64,000 nt of DNA from Rhynchopus sp. YZ270_cl-10. Taxonomy: Eukaryota; Euglenozoa; Diplonemea; Diplonemida; Diplonemidae. The DNA lies in contig OZ037855.1 in the NCBI GenBank assembly GCA_964035575.1, forward strand, positions 496,001 to 560,000, written 5' to 3'. Position 1 is the first letter of the stretch. Each line of letters begins with the position of its first letter. The notes beneath the pieces were generated by a model, which was not told where the DNA came from, did no database searches, and saw only the letters and a list, made by a program, of their open reading frames with translations. This document shows, piece after piece, positions 10,221-19,798 of this stretch. Made by a program: the position numbers and the translations under genes.

Positions 10221-11640
10221 AGGGGTGTGACACAGAAGATCCCTTATGCATTCGATTCGGGAGCCGCCAGTGGGTCGTTGTGAATACGACATCAAAGCTG
10301 TCGTACATTTTGTGTAAAGGGGGTTTTATTAATGAGTTGGTTTAGTGTAGCCATTTGGACAGTCTTCGTTTATGTATTACGGTTTTCGATACTCTCCAAC
10401 TGGAGACTGTGCGACTGCCCAAGTGCTGTCGAAAAGGTTGCGATACAGACGCTTTCTAAAAAGAAAAGAAAAGAAAAAAAGAAGAAAAAAACCCACCCAG
10501 GGCAGCTCTGAACGAAAAATGTAACATAAAAATACTGAATGAAACAAAACGAAGAAAATGGTTTTGGGGGTCAACAGAAATCGCTAAATAAACGCTTTTC
10601 CGAAAAACCCCCAATACTAGGGATTTAATCGGTACATTGTACCCCCTAGAAAAAAAATCGGGGTTTTTGAACGTTTGTCAAAAATGGTAAAAACAAAAAA
10701 TGTAAGATTTTTAGGGGTAAAGGGGGTCCATCCAAGCGTTCCCTATAGACTGAAAAAAAAAAACAAAATTCCTAGCTCAAGCACTGCAATAATGAAAAAT
10801 GCCAGAATTAATGGGGAAAAGAAAAGAAAAACACCATTTTTCATTGGAAGATTGGAATGGCGCTGCCGTTGGCACTTTGGTTGAGATTGCACAATTTTTC
10901 GCCCTTCAAAAATAGGGGGAAAAAGGGTAAAGTTTTTTTAGTACAGACACCAATTGAACCCTCTGCCACAAAAAAAAAAGATAAAAATTCTTTTTGAAAG
11001 AAAGATGGAGCGACCATATGCTCTGGGCACCTAAACTTAACAAAAAGAAAAAAGTTGACTTGATGAATATACCTCGTGTGCATAGACATAACAGCAAACA
11101 TAAAAAAAAAAAAGTGAAACCCAGAACAAAATAGAACCCTTAAAAGAGATGAAATACTCTCTGCAGAGAGATGGCCTTCTCATCCGGTAGACAGTTGTCC
11201 GTGTGGGCGGTTCACTATGACAAATAAAACAATTCCATTCATGCTCCTGACATAAAAAGAAAAAACTTAAGGGATAAATCTAAGCCTCTTGTGTGCTAAG
11301 CTACCTATAAAAAGGGGAAACAAAAAAAAAAGAAGATTAAAGTGACGTTGCTTTATAAGAAAATGTGTTTTTACATCCGTTTGTTAATGGAAAAATTTTT
11401 GAGCGGTTGCCGTATACATACAGAGGCACTAAAGAGCGCTTTTTTTTCGAAATACTCTTAGTGGGCATGCAACGGGTATGCCTTTCCAAACGGGGGGGAA
11501 AAACCGAAATTGAAGGGGGTAAATCAACGAACAAATCTCTCTGAAAGCAACAACAAAAAAAAAAAATTATAAGATGAGCCAACGCTTTGTCACCTTGACA
11601 ACAAAATAGTAACTCTGATAAGTAAAAGGGGAAAAGGTTT

Positions 11641-11712
11641 TTTTCGTTGATTGCTCAATTACCCTATTGGAAGGGGTTGATTGACGACCGTATCTGAGGA
11701 ACCATTTCTCCT
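11641..11712 (+). repeat. dispersed repeat, copy 1 (pairs with 62447)
   Basis: TTTCGTTGATTGC, then gattg.cgaccg and atttctccttt, recurs at 62447-62519 with the same order and spacing and roughly two-thirds identity. It has no coding content. Confidence 0.5.
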
Positions 11713-11740
11713 TTTAAGCTACGCTTGTAGTAAAATTAAT

Positions 11741-11769
11741 ATGACCATAAGCCTCTCGTGCTTAGTGTC
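11741..11769 (+). repeat. hairpin repeat family A, partial
   Basis: It matches the family centre ATAAGCCTCTCGTGCTTAGT but lacks the right-hand CACCTT arm. Confidence 0.6.
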
Positions 11770-11944
11770 AAAAAAAATGAATATGGGGTGGTGTAAGTTG
11801 CTTCGAGGGGAAACGGTTTCGAAAGGGAGTTTTTTTTATATTTTTTTTTTCAAAAGGGGAGGGGATATTACATGTATGGGTTTGCTTCTGTCCTCCAAGA
11901 AGGTAGTGGGGAGGGGTCTGGGGGAGACGGAAAGGAAAGGAAAG

Positions 11945-12256
11945 GAAAAGAAAAGAAAAGAAAAGAAAAGAAAAGAAAAGAAAAGAAAAGAAAAGAAAAG
12001 AAAAGAAAAGAAAAGAAAAGAAAAGAAAAGAAAAGAAAAGAAAAGAAAAGAAAAGAAAAGAAAAGAAAAGAAAAGAAAAGAAAAGAAAAGAAAAGAAAAG
12101 AAAAGAAAAGAAAAGAAAAGAAAAGAAAAGAAAAGAAAAGAAAAGAAAAGAAAAGAAAAGAAAAGAAAAGAAAAGAAAAGAAAAGAAAAGAAAAGAAAAG
12201 AAAAGAAAAGAAAAGAAAAGAAAAGAAAAGAAAAGAAAAGAAAAGAAAAGAAAAGA
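11945..12256. repeat. (AAAAG)n microsatellite, about 62 units
   Basis: An uninterrupted pentanucleotide array of about 312 bases, preceded by a few degenerate AAAGG units. It is open in every frame simply because the unit contains no stop, so the KEKKR-type reading frames are not genes. Confidence 0.98.
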
Positions 12257-14561
12257 ACATCGTTTGCATTGTTGTCGATATGTGAGACGTTTCGGGACTG
12301 CCTGTTCATTTGTTCCCACCGTCAAAAAAAGGGAGTCTCTTTTTTTTGCGTTTTTTTATTTATTTTACTTTTTGTTCTGACGCGTTCCAGAGGGTTTTCT
12401 GTTCTTAATTAATGCATTCTATAGGCGTTTTCTTTCATTGAAAACTTGGGTTAGCATGAATCAGTGTATGACACACTGAGGATGCGCCTTATTACTTCCA
12501 TTTTTATAGTATCGACAGTCCCTACCAAAGGTAGATTCTGACACTCAAGTATCACCCAAAGGGCTAGTATACGTACAGCACACCTCAACCCTAAAGAGTG
12601 TGGCAGAGATGAGACGTGGAGTTTTCTGGTCTGACACATTTTTTTTTTAAATTTTTATTTTTGCACACTGGTTGTGGCACCCAAACCTGCACGTCTGTGG
12701 TAAATAGCTTTTCTGTTTTTGTTTTAGTTTCTGTATTTTTTCTTTTTTTTTCATACTCAAAAAAAAAAAATAACCATTCATAGGACACCGTTGAGCCAAT
12801 GTGATTCGCTACTGCACAATACAAACCAATGTGAGTTTGCTCAAAGCCACGTGGGTTTGATTAAACATCGTGCAGAATGATTGGGTTATTCTTGTGCAGA
12901 CACCTTTTGGGTGAAGGCACGTAAAAATAAAAGAAAAAAAAGGTGAGTGAAAAGTTAGAATTGAACCGTTAGGCTCGTGTTTAGTCACCTCACAAAAGAG
13001 GGAGGGAGGGAGGGAGGGGGACAGAATCAGCTCCTCATTGCCTAGATTATGCAGCTGTGCACGAAGGACTGATATGCCATCGCACGGTTGAGGGGAGGGT
13101 GTCGTTCAAAGAGACAACATCCGACTGCCCAAGAATACATTAAGCAAAGGTTTTCTCTTTGGCCATTTAATTGACGTGATGTCAATGAGGGGAAAAAGCA
13201 AATGTTATAGAACCATACTAAACCCACCTCCGACCATACGATGTCGCGGTGATGTAAAAAAGTCCATTTTTTTTTTTGTTTTTGAAAACTTGGTTGTTTT
13301 AGTGTAGACACCCAAAGATGAACTCCACTAACTTTTTTTGACAGAAAGATGACGTGGAAGTCAATGCTGATGACACACATCAATTTTTTTTTTTTTAAAT
13401 TCATTTCGCTTGCTCAGATTATTATATAAAACAAAGGGTAGTTGAAACGTGCTAAAACGCAGCTCGGTCGTGCTCATGCAAAGGGTAACAAAAGAAAAAA
13501 AAATGAAATGACTAAAGAACGGATGTGAGGAGGAGGAACAATAAGCCGTAATATCTACACAGGGGAGGAGGGGGGGATCGATCTGCAAAAGATCAACCTT
13601 GATAATGTATCGAGGATGGTGTACACTAAGAAACGGCATAACGGATGTATGAAGGAATGCTACATACATCTTTCTAGAACAAACGCACACTATGTGTGAA
13701 TGCATTTTTTTTTTTTTGGCACAAAGGAAGAATAAAAATGAGAAAAGTTTTGTGAGTTGAGCCTAAGCATTCTATGCTTAGAAAAAATTATTTGGCATTG
13801 CCCAAACAGCAAAAACATCGCTTTTGTCCATATACGTTTTATCGCCTACAACTTACAACACAACTCTTGGTTACCGTAAAATTGAAAAGAAAAAGAAAAA
13901 TCACACAAAAAAGTCTATTTTTTTTACCGAGCTATACCTCTTTCAAAGTCTTTGTGTGAAAAAATACCTTTTTTTTTCCAAAATAAAGTGTGGTTTAGTG
14001 TAGTTGCTATCCATCACTACTTTTTTAAGGCACGTTAGTTGTGTCTTTTTTGTTGCATTGACAGTCACTCTACACCTACTGGTAAAGAGAGTACTATTTT
14101 TTTTTTTTTTTGAACAAAATATGAAAGAGCGTATCCAAACAAAGGACAGGAAAAGAAGTATTTTGACATCTGCATTCAATTAATTGAGAGCATAGGTCTA
14201 GGGATCAACAAAAAAAATGTTCCCAAAGAAAAGAAAAGAGGGAAATAAAAAAAAAACTTGCAGCACTGCTGAGACCGTTTCGAAGGACCATGGCCGTGCG
14301 TAGAACACGTCTGGTAGAGTGTGACTTTTTTTTTCCCGTGCAGAACACATTCAAAAAAAAACGCAGTAAAAATCTTCCTCCGGCGTGTACACGCATACAC
14401 TATGCAAACAAGTTTTCAAAAAACAAAACAAAAACAAAGAAAAAAAAAAAATCAAAACTCTCAACGAAATAAAGAACCCAAAGAGAATACCAAGTAAAAA
14501 AAAAAGTGGAGAGGAAGAAAGAGAAAAAAAAAAAAAACAAAAAAAAGGGAAAAAGTTTGTA

Positions 14562-14677
14562 CAGTGGTTAACAAAATTCCGCCCAAGAAAAATGCCCGCC
14601 TAAGAAAAATTCCACCTAAAGTAATTTCCACCATCGATTTCGCCTTTAGTTTAGGCGTAACTTTTGTTTAACCACTG
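14562..14677. mobile_element. Tc1/mariner-like miniature element
   Basis: 116 bases with terminal inverted repeats CAGTGGTTAACAAAA and TTTTGTTTAACCACTG, flanked on both sides by the dinucleotide TA. TA duplication and CAGTGG ends are typical of the Tc1/mariner group. The middle repeats the phrase gcctaagaaaaattcc. There is no coding capacity, so it is non-autonomous. Confidence 0.8.
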
Positions 14678-14689
14678 TAAAGGGGATTT

Positions 14690-14724
14690 ATAATGAACCC
14701 AAGCCTCGCGTGCTTGAGGTGCTA
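14690..14724 (+). repeat. hairpin repeat family A
   Basis: A divergent copy: AATGAACCCAAGCCTCGCGTGC then TTGAGGTGCT. Same orientation as the other copies. Confidence 0.55.
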
Positions 14725-15279
14725 TTGAGAAAAACGTTCATCCTAAGCACAAAAAAGGGGGGAAATTGAATAAGAAAAAATATGTTGATACAATTTTCTT
14801 GATCAATTTGACCAACTTTGGCACAAAAAAAAAAAAAAAAGAAAGAAAAGACAAAGGGGGGGGTACGTTTTGTCTGGAGTGTGATCCCTATTCTATTATT
14901 TGCGCTTTTTTAAAAAAAAGGAGGGGCATACGGGAAGACGCTATTATATTAAATGTAGTTGGGATCACAGCGACTGCGTTTTGGAGTTGTCTGAGCCAGT
15001 CCACGGAACAGGAATGTCCCGCACATTTTGACAGGCAAGGAAGAAAAACAAAATGTTTGTAAGGTGGTCCTAAGGGGGGTGTGCTTAGTCACCTTAAACG
15101 AAAGAAAATTTGAAAGATGAGTATGCGTCATATGCATACACACCGTAAACAGCAGGCCTGGGTATGCCTCGTGCACACACACTCTGTTCCACAAGCGTTA
15201 TCGAGAGAGAAGAAAAAAAAGAAAAAAAAATTGATAAATGTGCCTCTCAGTGCACAGAAAAGGAAACGAAATATCGCAC

Positions 15280-15314
<35 letters not shown>

Positions 15315-15455
15315 GTTGATAATACCCAAGACTCTCGGCGCTTGCCACCTTGACAGCGCGAGAAGCCTCTATTTATTCTCACATTGAAAAACCCCCCCTC
15401 CTCCATCCACCGCATGAAGTATGTCAACTACTCAAAAAAAAAAAGAAAAAAGAGA

Positions 15456-15505
15456 AAATTTGAAAGTGCAAACGCCTCACCGTTCAGCGGCGGGCGGAGG
15501 CACTG
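15456..15505 (+). repeat. hairpin repeat family C
   Basis: GAAAATTTGAAAGTGCAAAC then GCCTCACCGTTCAGCGGCGG, close to the copies at 34415 and 40677, but without their right-hand tRNA-like hairpin. Confidence 0.7.
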
Positions 15506-15606
15506 AAAAAAATTTTTTTTTCAATACTTTCCAATTGAAGAACTTCCTTCTACTCCAACCAAAGGGGATCAGGTGGAATGCCCAGGAAGAAAATGCTCTT
15601 TTTTTT

Positions 15607-17613
15607 TCACCATGACACCCACCTCTGATGCAGGCTGAGGATGGACAGCGGCGCTATATTGAGTACGAAGCATTTTGTGAGGAGCGCAATGTACCGCCCA
15701 TCTGCACTTGCATCGAGGAACGCTAACTCCACCAGAACGCAGAGCGCGACAATGATACTAACCTTCTTGAGGGGGCCCTTCTTGCCCCCTTCTTGCCAGC
15801 GACGGAGGTAACCAAGCAGGGCAGTGTCAAAGGGGATCTTCTCCAAGCTGGTCGGTGTGACAAAGATGAGGACACACAACACACAGTATGTCACACACCG
15901 GAGCGACCAGGTTGCGTCGAAGAAAACCACAATGAAGGCCATCAAACTGTACTGCACCAAACGCCGGTATGCTACCCAGAACTGCGCAAGACGGAACCGC
16001 GGTGCGGTTTCATTTGCTTCCGTGAACGGAACCTGCGCGAAAAACGCCATTGCACCAAGCACCACCATTGCGAAGGAGAGAAGAATTGCGAATGGCTTGG
16101 AGCATGGTCCTGGCACGCAGTGGAATGCAGCTGTGTAGAGATTGGCGACAAGATGGGCATCGAGGAAAGGGCGGAGGAAGGAAGGGTTGAGGCTGTTGTT
16201 CCAGTTGCGTTGCAGGTGGATGTGCGGCTGCACGCAGAGGCGGACTGCAGCCCAGGCGCACCACATGACAAATCCGGTGCGTACCACAGCCTCGCCACAG
16301 TCCATCATGCGCCCGACAACTCCTTCCCCAGCGCCTCCACCTTCAAACGAATCTGCCCAAGAAATCGCAAGCCGCAGCGCACCAATCCCCAAGCTGCTCA
16401 GCTGCGGCATAACCGGGTAGACAAAAAGATACAGCTCGCTGTGCCGTTCCTGACGCTGGTGCCGCTTAGACGTAAAGGAGTTGTTCTGCCACGAATCCGC
16501 CGCAATCTGCTTCGTCAACGTCTGCTTTTGTGAGACAATCGCACAGCTCAACAACGACGACGTCACCACCAAGGTATACGGTGTGCAGAAGAGCTGTGTG
16601 CACAACGCAATCTCCTGGCGGAATGTAATAAGCAGCCATGCTCCGATGGCAACCACGCAGGGTATGGACAGCTGGTTGACCTGATCTGCGGTGAACTTCA
16701 GCGGGGTGTTGCCGAAGTCCCAACAGCGTTGCTTCCAGGATTCGGTCATGCCGCCGTTGTACCGGGTGCAGAGGCCTTTTGAGTAGTGGTGGAGGACGTT
16801 CCCTGCGATGCTCTCACCACAGAGCATGCAGAATTGGTAGCCGCAGCGGACACAGGTAATGTGGTTGCAACCGTCGTGCAGCTCGACGATGCTGCGACAG
16901 CCATGGCATGGTGCACGCAGCGCCTCGCTTCCATCGCACAGCCACTCCTTGCAGTCCTCTGCACTCCCTGCAGCGCACGGCTGCCCCGCGTGCACGTCCT
17001 TCTTACACGAAAAACACTGCTCCGTTCCGCAAGAATCACATCGCGAAATTCGGGTCTCCACCCCAACCTCCCACATCCGCAGTACAGAGAACACACGAAA
17101 CGTTCCAAAAAGCGCGGCACCAAAGCAGATGAGTGTTGCAACGTTTTGATGTGTCTCCGGTGTGACCTTGATGGACCGGTCCATGCGGTGCGATATCACC
17201 GCAGCTGCGTACGCAAGGAAGACGGAGATGAGGCATTTGAGGGCAGGGATGGTGAGGTCTTTGATGGTCTCCGTGAGGGAGACGTTGCTGGGGAGTGAGA
17301 TGTAGCCGTGCACGGGCTGCCCGCAGGAGGGGTTGGTGCACCAGCGGACGGAGGGGTCCGCCTCGAGGCTACGTTGCGCGACGAAGTGTTCGTAGCGTTC
17401 TAGGACTGAGGGGTCGTGGGTGAGGCTGCGGATCTGTGCGTCGCTGAGGCTCACCTCACACTCCACACCAACGCACCCAAGGTGGGTGCGCCCGTCGCGC
17501 ACGTTGGCCGCAATGTACTGCTCCCATCCCTCCTCGCAGCAGCCATGTCCGCATGCAAGTACTACCATATTAGGACACTTCGTCAAACACACATGGCAAT
17601 CATCAGTCTCCAT
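15607..17613 (-). CDS. RBR-type (RING-IBR-RING) E3 ubiquitin ligase with multiple membrane spans
   Basis: Single exon, 668 residues. RBR ligases take ubiquitin from an E2 onto a RING2 cysteine and then to the substrate. RING1 lies at about 6-52 (C6, C9, C21, H23, C26, C47, C52). The IBR begins at 92-97 (CTNPSC), but its second half (C192, C195, C200, C203, H208, C213) comes only after an insert of about 95 residues that has two hydrophobic stretches (about 122-142 and 158-178). RING2 spans 236-265 (C236, C239, C254, C257, C262, C265); C249 in DGCNHITC is the expected catalytic cysteine. The C-terminal half has several further hydrophobic segments, so it is a membrane protein, perhaps of the ER. 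Start 17613 gives METDDCHVC; the open frame upstream is repeat-derived and rejected. Confidence 0.88.
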   Translation of the reverse strand: METDDCHVCLTKCPNMVVLACGHGCCEEGWEQYIAANVRDGRTHLGCVGVECEVSLSDAQIRSLTHDPSVLERYEHFVAQRSLEADPSVRWCTNPSCGQPVHGYISLPSNVSLTETIKDLTIPALKCLISVFLAYAAAVISHRMDRSIKVTPETHQNVATLICFGAALFGTFRVFSVLRMWEVGVETRISRCDSCGTEQCFSCKKDVHAGQPCAAGSAEDCKEWLCDGSEALRAPCHGCRSIVELHDGCNHITCVRCGYQFCMLCGESIAGNVLHHYSKGLCTRYNGGMTESWKQRCWDFGNTPLKFTADQVNQLSIPCVVAIGAWLLITFRQEIALCTQLFCTPYTLVVTSSLLSCAIVSQKQTLTKQIAADSWQNNSFTSKRHQRQERHSELYLFVYPVMPQLSSLGIGALRLAISWADSFEGGGAGEGVVGRMMDCGEAVVRTGFVMWCAWAAVRLCVQPHIHLQRNWNNSLNPSFLRPFLDAHLVANLYTAAFHCVPGPCSKPFAILLSFAMVVLGAMAFFAQVPFTEANETAPRFRLAQFWVAYRRLVQYSLMAFIVVFFDATWSLRCVTYCVLCVLIFVTPTSLEKIPFDTALLGYLRRWQEGGKKGPLKKVSIIVALCVLVELAFLDASADGRYIALLTKCFVLNIAPLSILSLHQRWVSW

Positions 17614-17675
17614 TTTGAGAAGAAAAAAATGTGTTGTATCTGAGGGATTGAAATAGTTTGATTGGTTGGTTCTGA

Positions 17676-17690
17676 CTGTTGGGGGCTTGG
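17676..17690 (-). promoter_or_regulatory. pyrimidine-AG acceptor upstream of RBR gene
   Basis: CCAAGCCCCCAACAG on the minus strand, 62 bases before the ATG. A stronger tract ending in CCAAACAG lies just above at about 17711-17775 and is shared with NDOR1 through the duplicated block. Confidence 0.4.
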
Positions 17691-18116
17691 ACCGCTGACG
17701 AGCATGTCTTCTGTTTGGCGGAAACGTCAAGGAGAGATGAGAAAAGGGAGAAAGGGAGAAAAGAGGAGAGGTGGGGGTGTCGTTTACGAAATGGACAAAC
17801 GTCCATAACAAAGTTGGCAGTTTGGATAATGTGGGCGTTGCCCTGGGTGCTGATGGGCATCTGGGGCGGCAGCACCAGCGGCGGCGGCAACAGCAAAGCG
17901 ACGCTCCTGATCGAGGTGGAGATGGATGACATTACGGTGGACTAAGCGATTTGGTTGTTGCTATGGGGTACAGTGTAAGGCTACACGTAGGCCCGGTCAT
18001 GGTATGTGACCAGTCAGTCGACCTCATGGTCCATGCCACATGACCTCAGATAAGGAGGTTTTTGTTGAGTTATAGACAGAAAGGAGTCTGCCACTGCTTT
18101 TTTTGAAAGGGGGTGT
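17679..18116. repeat. upstream-region repeat, copy 2 (with insertion)
   Basis: Second copy of the block at 6690-6990, in the same orientation and at a similar place relative to a minus-strand start codon. It differs mainly by the GC-rich insertion at 17826-17954. Both copies end in aaaggagtctgcc. Confidence 0.8.
17826..17954. other. GC-rich insertion bearing a coding-like tail
   Basis: 124 bases absent from the other copy of the repeat. The insert is bounded by TTTGG on both sides (17821-17825 and 17950-17954), as a 5-base duplication would be. Much GC-richer than its surroundings, it reads on the plus strand as a glycine/serine-rich stretch ending NSKATLLIEVEMDDITVD and a stop codon, like the last codons of a gene. 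The source gene is unknown and not in this window. Confidence 0.6.
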
Positions 18117-19798
18117 GCAGCATCGTGGGAAGGAGTTGGTATAGTGCAGCATCAGCTCAAAGAGGAATGGGGGATAAAAAAGAGGCCAGATTTTTTTTTC
18201 TTTTTTTCCAAAGTTAGTTTTCTCAGTGCCGAATTTGTGTTTTTGTGTGGGGAATAGGAAATATTTAAAGATAGGAACAGATAGGGGGGAGGGACTTTTT
18301 GGATAAAAAAAAAGACGAATTCGCGAAAAAAAGCGAATATTTTTTTAGAAAAAAGGGTGAAGTTGACAACGTACAGACATCTTTTGGATGCAGGCACATG
18401 ACACTTCTACTAAAAAAAAGAGAAAAAAAAGTTTTGTAAGGATGTTGAGGATGAATGCCTCGCAGTGAACACTCATCTACACAACGGACCAGTCAAGGGT
18501 ACTACCAGAGAAACTACTATCCATAACAACGATCGTTGTTAACTCTACTTCTGACATCGTAAAACTAGTTGTAAAACACTGGTCGTTTGGATTGGTAGCA
18601 CTACTAGTACTCCCCTTGAATGGTCCGTCGTGAATAAGGCAAGTTAGGGGAGGGAAATACTGAGCCATTTTGCTGGAATGTTCCAGGATAAACGACAAAA
18701 AAGCAAATCCCCTAAAAAAAATGAAAAGCGTTTTCCCCCGATAAAAATCGCAGATAGATTGGTCCCTTAGTATACCCGCCTCCCTCTCGCCTCCCTCACC
18801 CTCCTGCTCATGACCATCTTGTAAAAGGAGTGGTGGCGACGGAAGCGGGTAGGGATGAGGGAAAAGAACTATATCATTTTCATGATTCTCCTTATATGCT
18901 TTCTAAAAGAGAAGGAATGCAGAAAAAGGCGAACCCTGCCGTCTCTTTGTATTCAAGAGATGGCATAACAAATTTCTGTTTTAGCACACAAACACACACA
19001 CACACACACACCATTGGGGCCACATTCTGCGAAAGAATTACCCCTATTAGTTATCAAACACATTTCCCCATTTTTTTTTTCACCACACAAAAAAAAAAAA
19101 AATAGGTGGCACATTTCTTCTACTCTTTTGTTTTTTTTTCTTTCTTTTCGTTCTTTTTTCTTTCTTCTACGTAAACGCATTTTTTTCTCTCAAAAAAACC
19201 CCCAAAAAAAGGCCAAATTTCGTAGACTTTGCCAACAAAAGCAACACGAGAACAAAAATGGGTGGTCCGTTCGTTGCACTCAACCTCCACTTAAACACAC
19301 TAAAATAGCACAAAGAAAAAACGCAGGGAAAGAACCAGAGACACTTACCACTCCCCCCTTTTTTTTTTGAACCCCCTCCCAATTTTTGTCTTTGTTGGTT
19401 GTATTTGACAGTCCATTTTCCCACCAAAATAGGTGGGGTTCTGTACTAAAAAAAATGAGATAAAAATGCAGATGGCACACCTTTACCTAGAGTGGTAAAG
19501 CGGCCTGTACACAAACATCGTCTTTTTTGTTGTGTCGACAATCGCCTAAGAACCCATTTAGGGCTAATAGGTTCACCCAATGTTGAAGCCTTTGTACTAC
19601 GGAAGGTATAGACGTCAGTCTTCTTGAACCCTTGAGAGCAGCTTCTATAAAAAAAAATCCTTAAGTTTCTCGCAGTGGAACACTCCGGTACTTCTTCTTT
19701 TCTTTCTTTCCCCCCCACTTCAAATGTTGACAAAGAATTTCTTCTCTGCGAAGATCACAGATCCACACAACGTAGCCAGCTCATCATCTCACGCACTC
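18117..19798. other. gene-free spacer
   Basis: AT-rich, with A/T runs, a (CA)n run near 18990-19010 and hairpin-like family-B relatives near 18370 and 18440. The phrase TTGTTGTGTCGACAATC near 19527 recurs near 38514. No supported coding region. Confidence 0.5.
18481..18631. mobile_element. short inverted-repeat element ending ACRACGGACC
   Basis: The left end ACAACGGACCAGTCAAGGG pairs imperfectly with the right end CCCCTTGAATGGTCCGTCGT; inner tactac/gtagta words also pair. It shares the ACRACGG terminus with the elements at 9882 and 22225. No coding capacity. Confidence 0.55.

Larger units (their letters stand above)
8241..15606. other. 7.3 kb repeat-rich gene-free gap
   Basis: Apart from the repeats listed separately, this is AT-rich sequence with many A- or T-runs (for example near 9342, 9452, 12746, 14100 and 15280). 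I found no frame with a recognisable domain. Fainter hairpin-family copies lie near 11277, 12961, 13756, 15061 and 15113. A dispersed phrase close to TTGAAAACTTGGTT, followed within about 30 bases by agtgta.gacac, occurs at 4577, 12438 and 13282. Confidence 0.6.

Noticed and set aside
11681-12412. Long KEKKR/FFSFLF reading frames on both strands
   Set aside because: They are translations of the (AAAAG)n microsatellite, which has no stop codon in any frame.
17614-17811. N-terminal extension of the RBR protein
   Set aside because: Encoded by the duplicated upstream block and its pyrimidine tract; RING1 begins right after the ATG at 17613.
18830-19427. Several 75-118-codon frames in the spacer
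   Set aside because: Built from homopolymer runs and CA repeats; composition is that of spacer DNA.
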